Assembly (NCBI GenBank): GCA_902782245.1 | Contig: CACZMI010000012.1 | Span: 1-51,953, forward strand | Length of the DNA stretch: 51,953 bases | Direction: 5' to 3' | Source: an uncultured Bacteroidales bacterium | GTDB lineage: Bacteria > Bacteroidota > Bacteroidia > Bacteroidales > Bacteroidaceae | In this document: piece by piece, positions 49,742-51,953 of the stretch | How the letters are laid out: the number at the start of each line of letters is the position of its first letter | Position numbering within the stretch: position 1 is the first letter of the stretch | The notes under the pieces: model-generated | Told to the model about the DNA's origin: nothing | Seen by the model: only the letters and a program-made list of their open reading frames with translations | The model's database searches: none | Made by a program: the position numbers and the translations under genes

Positions 49742-50479
49742 TCAAACCTCTTTCCCCGATTTTTGATACCAAACCAAAATTATAGGCAACGGCAACCAAT
49801 AAACCAGGAAAGAAATGATACGCATTGCATTATCTGTTATGCCTAACAGCACATCAATATTGGTATACTCCAAAGTCTGAAGCAACTGAGCCCCCACAAG
49901 CATGGTAACCAAAAAATGCGCGAACGGAGGCAGTATGGTGCAGAAAGCATTAACGCAGTCTCCTGCGGTGCGGAAAGTCTCGGTTGAAAGACCGTACACC
50001 AGTGATGGCAGGCCGATGCCCAGCATAACCAGGAACATGAATCCGTCGTACAGAGGGCTGCCCTTAAGCGTTCCGGTAATGCCCAGCAGCAGGTGGCTGC
50101 CGGCAAAAACTCCAAGTACTATCAGGAATATGTAAATGGCCAGAACAACCAGACTGATGTAGAAAGCGGTGCTCTCCTTAGGTGACAGATTGCGAAGGCG
50201 TGACAGGGCACGGAACAGCCCGCTGCCTCTACCCGCTCCGATGGCCATGAAGAGCATCAGTGCGTTACCCACCGGAGCATTGCCCAGACACGACGCAGCA
50301 GTCCTCACAGCCCACCTGAGTCCGGGCACGCCCAGCACGCTGCGTAATGCCAGTTCATCATTGCCGCCGGCCCTGCCAATCTCCATGATGCTGCCTATCC
50401 AGGACACCACAATGACCAGGATGAGCATGATCAGATAGATGACGGCGGGATGCAGCCAGCCAAGGGAACGCTTATTCAT
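49742..50479 (-). CDS. Multi-spanning inner-membrane protein (weak AbgT-like character)
   Basis: A 245-residue protein with six to seven hydrophobic helices (AVIYLIMLILVIVVSWIG, GNALMLFMAIGAG, AFYISLVVLAIYIFLIVLGV, FMFLVMLGIGLPSLVYGL, FAHFLVTMLVGAQLL, IISFLVYWLPLPIILVWY). The opening WLHPAVIYLIML and GNAPVGNALMLFMAIGAG recall AbgT-type transporters but it is far shorter than that family, so I leave it unnamed. The ATG at 50479 overlaps the end of the response-regulator gene by eight bases, so it belongs to the signalling operon; it may be a partner of that system. Confidence 0.65.
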   Translation of the reverse strand: MNKRSLGWLHPAVIYLIMLILVIVVSWIGSIMEIGRAGGNDELALRSVLGVPGLRWAVRTAASCLGNAPVGNALMLFMAIGAGRGSGLFRALSRLRNLSPKESTAFYISLVVLAIYIFLIVLGVFAGSHLLLGITGTLKGSPLYDGFMFLVMLGIGLPSLVYGLSTETFRTAGDCVNAFCTILPPFAHFLVTMLVGAQLLQTLEYTNIDVLLGITDNAMRIISFLVYWLPLPIILVWYQKSGKEV

Positions 50480-51191
50480 CGGCCTCAAGGTTTGCGGGAT
50501 CTATTATGTGCAATTCTATTGCGCGAACCACAAGACGTGTCACGTTGACGCCGCGCTGCTCACCCTCGGGGAACAGACGTGCCACCAGATCTGCCTGACG
50601 TTTCTCAAGCGATTTGGTGCTGAACGGCATGGTGCGCAGTTCGCTTATCATATCCTTGGTATAACCCAGGGCCAGATGACGCAGAAAACGCTCATCGTAC
50701 TCGTCAATCTCATACTGCATTGTGGCGCTGCGGCGCAGTCCCTCATCGGTCACGGCCTTGCGGAAACGCTCCACAAGTTTTTCCAGGACGGGCTGGTTGA
50801 ACACAAAGTTCTTGCCACTCATCACATCCATTATCTCATTGCGGGTAAGCAATTCGCCGGTCTTAAGAACTATGCCGTTCGCTCCGGCATCAAGCACATC
50901 GGCCCAGAGTTTCTCGTTAAGCAGTTCGCCGGTAAAAACAAGAACCCTTACCCCACCTTTCCCGGTGAGTTTGCGGCAGATGTCGACACCTACGGTTGTG
51001 GAGCCGCCCAGGCCCAGGTCCAGCAGGACCAGATCGGGCTGTGCGCCGCCGTCCATCAGGGCCCAGAATTCACGCTCGGTCTGCGCGGTGCCGATAACCT
51101 CCACCTCGGGGATGTCATTACGGATTATGGACAGTGTCCCTTTAAGTTCAAGTGACACATCCTCAACAACGATAGTCTTGAATTTCTCCAT
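50472..51191 (-). CDS. Response regulator with receiver domain
   Basis: A 239-residue protein with an N-terminal receiver domain: acidic pair in VVEDVSLE, phospho-acceptor Asp in LVLLDLGLGG (about residue 57), Thr in VLVFTGEL and Lys in GIVLKTGELL. The C-terminal part (about 150-239) resembles a degenerate LuxR-type helix-turn-helix (YDERFLRHLALGYTKDMISE followed by STKSLEKRQADLVARLFPEG). It lies 12 bases after the sensor gene and overlaps the membrane protein gene, so the three form an operon. Confidence 0.85.
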   Translation of the reverse strand: MEKFKTIVVEDVSLELKGTLSIIRNDIPEVEVIGTAQTEREFWALMDGGAQPDLVLLDLGLGGSTTVGVDICRKLTGKGGVRVLVFTGELLNEKLWADVLDAGANGIVLKTGELLTRNEIMDVMSGKNFVFNQPVLEKLVERFRKAVTDEGLRRSATMQYEIDEYDERFLRHLALGYTKDMISELRTMPFSTKSLEKRQADLVARLFPEGEQRGVNVTRLVVRAIELHIIDPANLEADE

Positions 51192-51203
51192 ATGCTGTTT
51201 CTT

Positions 51204-51953
51204 TTATTTCCTTACCATGGGAACGGTGAACCATATCACCATTCCGTCCTTTTCAGCCTCGGCATTGATGCGGCAGCCGGGATGACCGAACGCCTCGTCA
51301 TGCTCACGTATTATCTGGCGACACACCACGTATGCCATATTATCCTTGTTCATGAGCGGAGTGAACAGTCCGTCCAGCACTTCCTGCGACGGAGTCTGGC
51401 ACTTGCGGTGCAGTTCAAAGCGCGCAAAGCCGCCGTCGGCCAGAACATCGACCTTCATATCACCGCCCTCCTCCATTCCGCGGCCAATCAGGCTCTCCAG
51501 CAGATAAGCCAGCATCACACGGTCAGCGCTAACCTTCAGGTCCGATGCCTCCACACCGATACTACCCTTATACCTGCTCTTGCCCTGCATCCTGGCAGCT
51601 GTCTTATGGACCTGATCCAGAACCTCGCTGACGGCAAACACCTCACGATGCAGCAGCTGCCCCGTAGTCTGGGACAAAGCATACTGGCTCAGAATGCCGA
51701 ATATCTCGCGGTAATAGTCCACAAGTTCCTGCATATCGGCCACCTGTCCGCTTTCAACCAGCTGGACAATCCTGTTGGGATACCACACCGTCTCGTGTTT
51801 GAGCGTTGACAGACAGTTGTCAAGTATCAGGTTGCTTACGTGCAGGCGGTTCTCCTCATAACGGATTCGCTCCGACTCCTCCTCAATCTGCTCTATGTCG
51901 CGGAATCCCGACTCAAAGCGTATCACGCAACTGTACAGGGCGGTTGCCAGATA
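51204..51953 (-). CDS. Sensor protein (DUF5112/DUF5113-like histidine kinase relative), cut by window edge
   Basis: The frame runs open to the window end (YLATALYSCVIRFESGF at the edge), so the gene starts outside; the start at 51926 is only an internal GTG. At least 250 residues are present. The segment LHVSNLILDNCLSTLKHETV lies where the dimerisation and phospho-acceptor helix would be, with His in KHET, and the C-terminal region (LMLAYLLESLIGRGMEEGG, then MNKDNMAYVVCRQIIREHDE) resembles a divergent HATPase domain without clear N/G boxes. This layout is seen in Bacteroides proteins annotated with DUF5112/DUF5113. It likely signals to the adjacent response regulator. Confidence 0.75.
   Translation of the reverse strand, partial: YLATALYSCVIRFESGFRDIEQIEEESERIRYEENRLHVSNLILDNCLSTLKHETVWYPNRIVQLVESGQVADMQELVDYYREIFGILSQYALSQTTGQLLHREVFAVSEVLDQVHKTAARMQGKSRYKGSIGVEASDLKVSADRVMLAYLLESLIGRGMEEGGDMKVDVLADGGFARFELHRKCQTPSQEVLDGLFTPLMNKDNMAYVVCRQIIREHDEAFGHPGCRINAEAEKDGMVIWFTVPMVRK

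Overview
The window is chromosomal DNA from a Bacteroidales bacterium (phylum Bacteroidota). The evidence is a SusC/SusD outer-membrane pair, lipoproteins with LxxC lipoboxes, a Bacteroidetes-type YidC, AraC regulators with membrane-spanning N-termini, a paralogous-domain lipoprotein and repeated -7 boxes of the form TAnnTTTG ahead of genes, with almost no Shine-Dalgarno sequences. I cannot place the genus from sequence alone.

Layout. 1-18.4 kb is densely packed core genome: 3' part of uvrB, purU, an SDR oxidoreductase, a DUF3078-like outer-membrane protein, yidC, an AraC regulator, an S9 peptidase, a DsbD-type thiol reductase, a flavin reductase-like protein, an RluA-type pseudouridine synthase, a second AraC regulator, a Xaa-Pro aminopeptidase and gdhA. 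Several convergent neighbours overlap at their stops. The gap at 13.3-13.8 kb holds two promoter-plus-terminator units that look like small RNAs. 18.5-23.6 kb is an orphan susC/susD pair. 23.6-28.3 kb is a patchwork: a small tyrosine phosphatase, a VanX-type dipeptidase lipoprotein, a propeller lipoprotein, a paralogous-domain lipoprotein, two gene remnants joined head to head, and REP-like palindromes at gene ends.

28.4-43.6 kb is accessory DNA and the most interesting part. (a) 28.4-31.8 kb is an AT-rich three-gene unit: a secreted coiled-coil/SHOCT-like protein, a Tat-leader protein carrying 19 copies of C-[SA]-S-[IF]-x-C style motifs (38 cysteines), and a radical SAM/SPASM maturase with a PqqD-like N-terminus. 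It reads as a ribosomally made, enzymatically modified, Tat-exported repeat peptide. (b) 33.7-37.6 kb is a tightly overlapping four-gene operon: PD-(D/E)XK-like nuclease, beta-CASP metallo-beta-lactamase (RNase J-like), calcineurin-like phosphoesterase and WYL regulator. (c) 37.6-39.6 kb holds three miniature relatives of housekeeping proteins in a row: a sigma-70 factor without region 3, a 302-residue DnaE relative that has lost catalytic segments, and a 141-residue relative of the FtsZ C-terminal domain that keeps the T7-loop aspartates but has no GTPase domain. This looks like a previously undescribed module. (d) 40.2-42.5 kb is a minus-strand operon of a five-helix membrane protein, a DnaJ-type zinc-finger protein and a possible uracil-DNA-glycosylase-fold protein. 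GC-rich, gene-free stretches separate these units.

44.6-49.5 kb holds a second propeller lipoprotein, a Vat-type acetyltransferase preceded by a second copy of the small RNA (with a compensatory base-pair change in its hairpin), a thioredoxin-domain lipoprotein flanked by two 82-bp direct repeats, an outer-membrane barrel protein and tRNA-Arg(TCT). 49.7-51.95 kb ends in a signalling operon (membrane protein, response regulator, sensor protein cut by the window edge).

Functional names rest on motifs read by eye from the translated sequence. No database search was possible.
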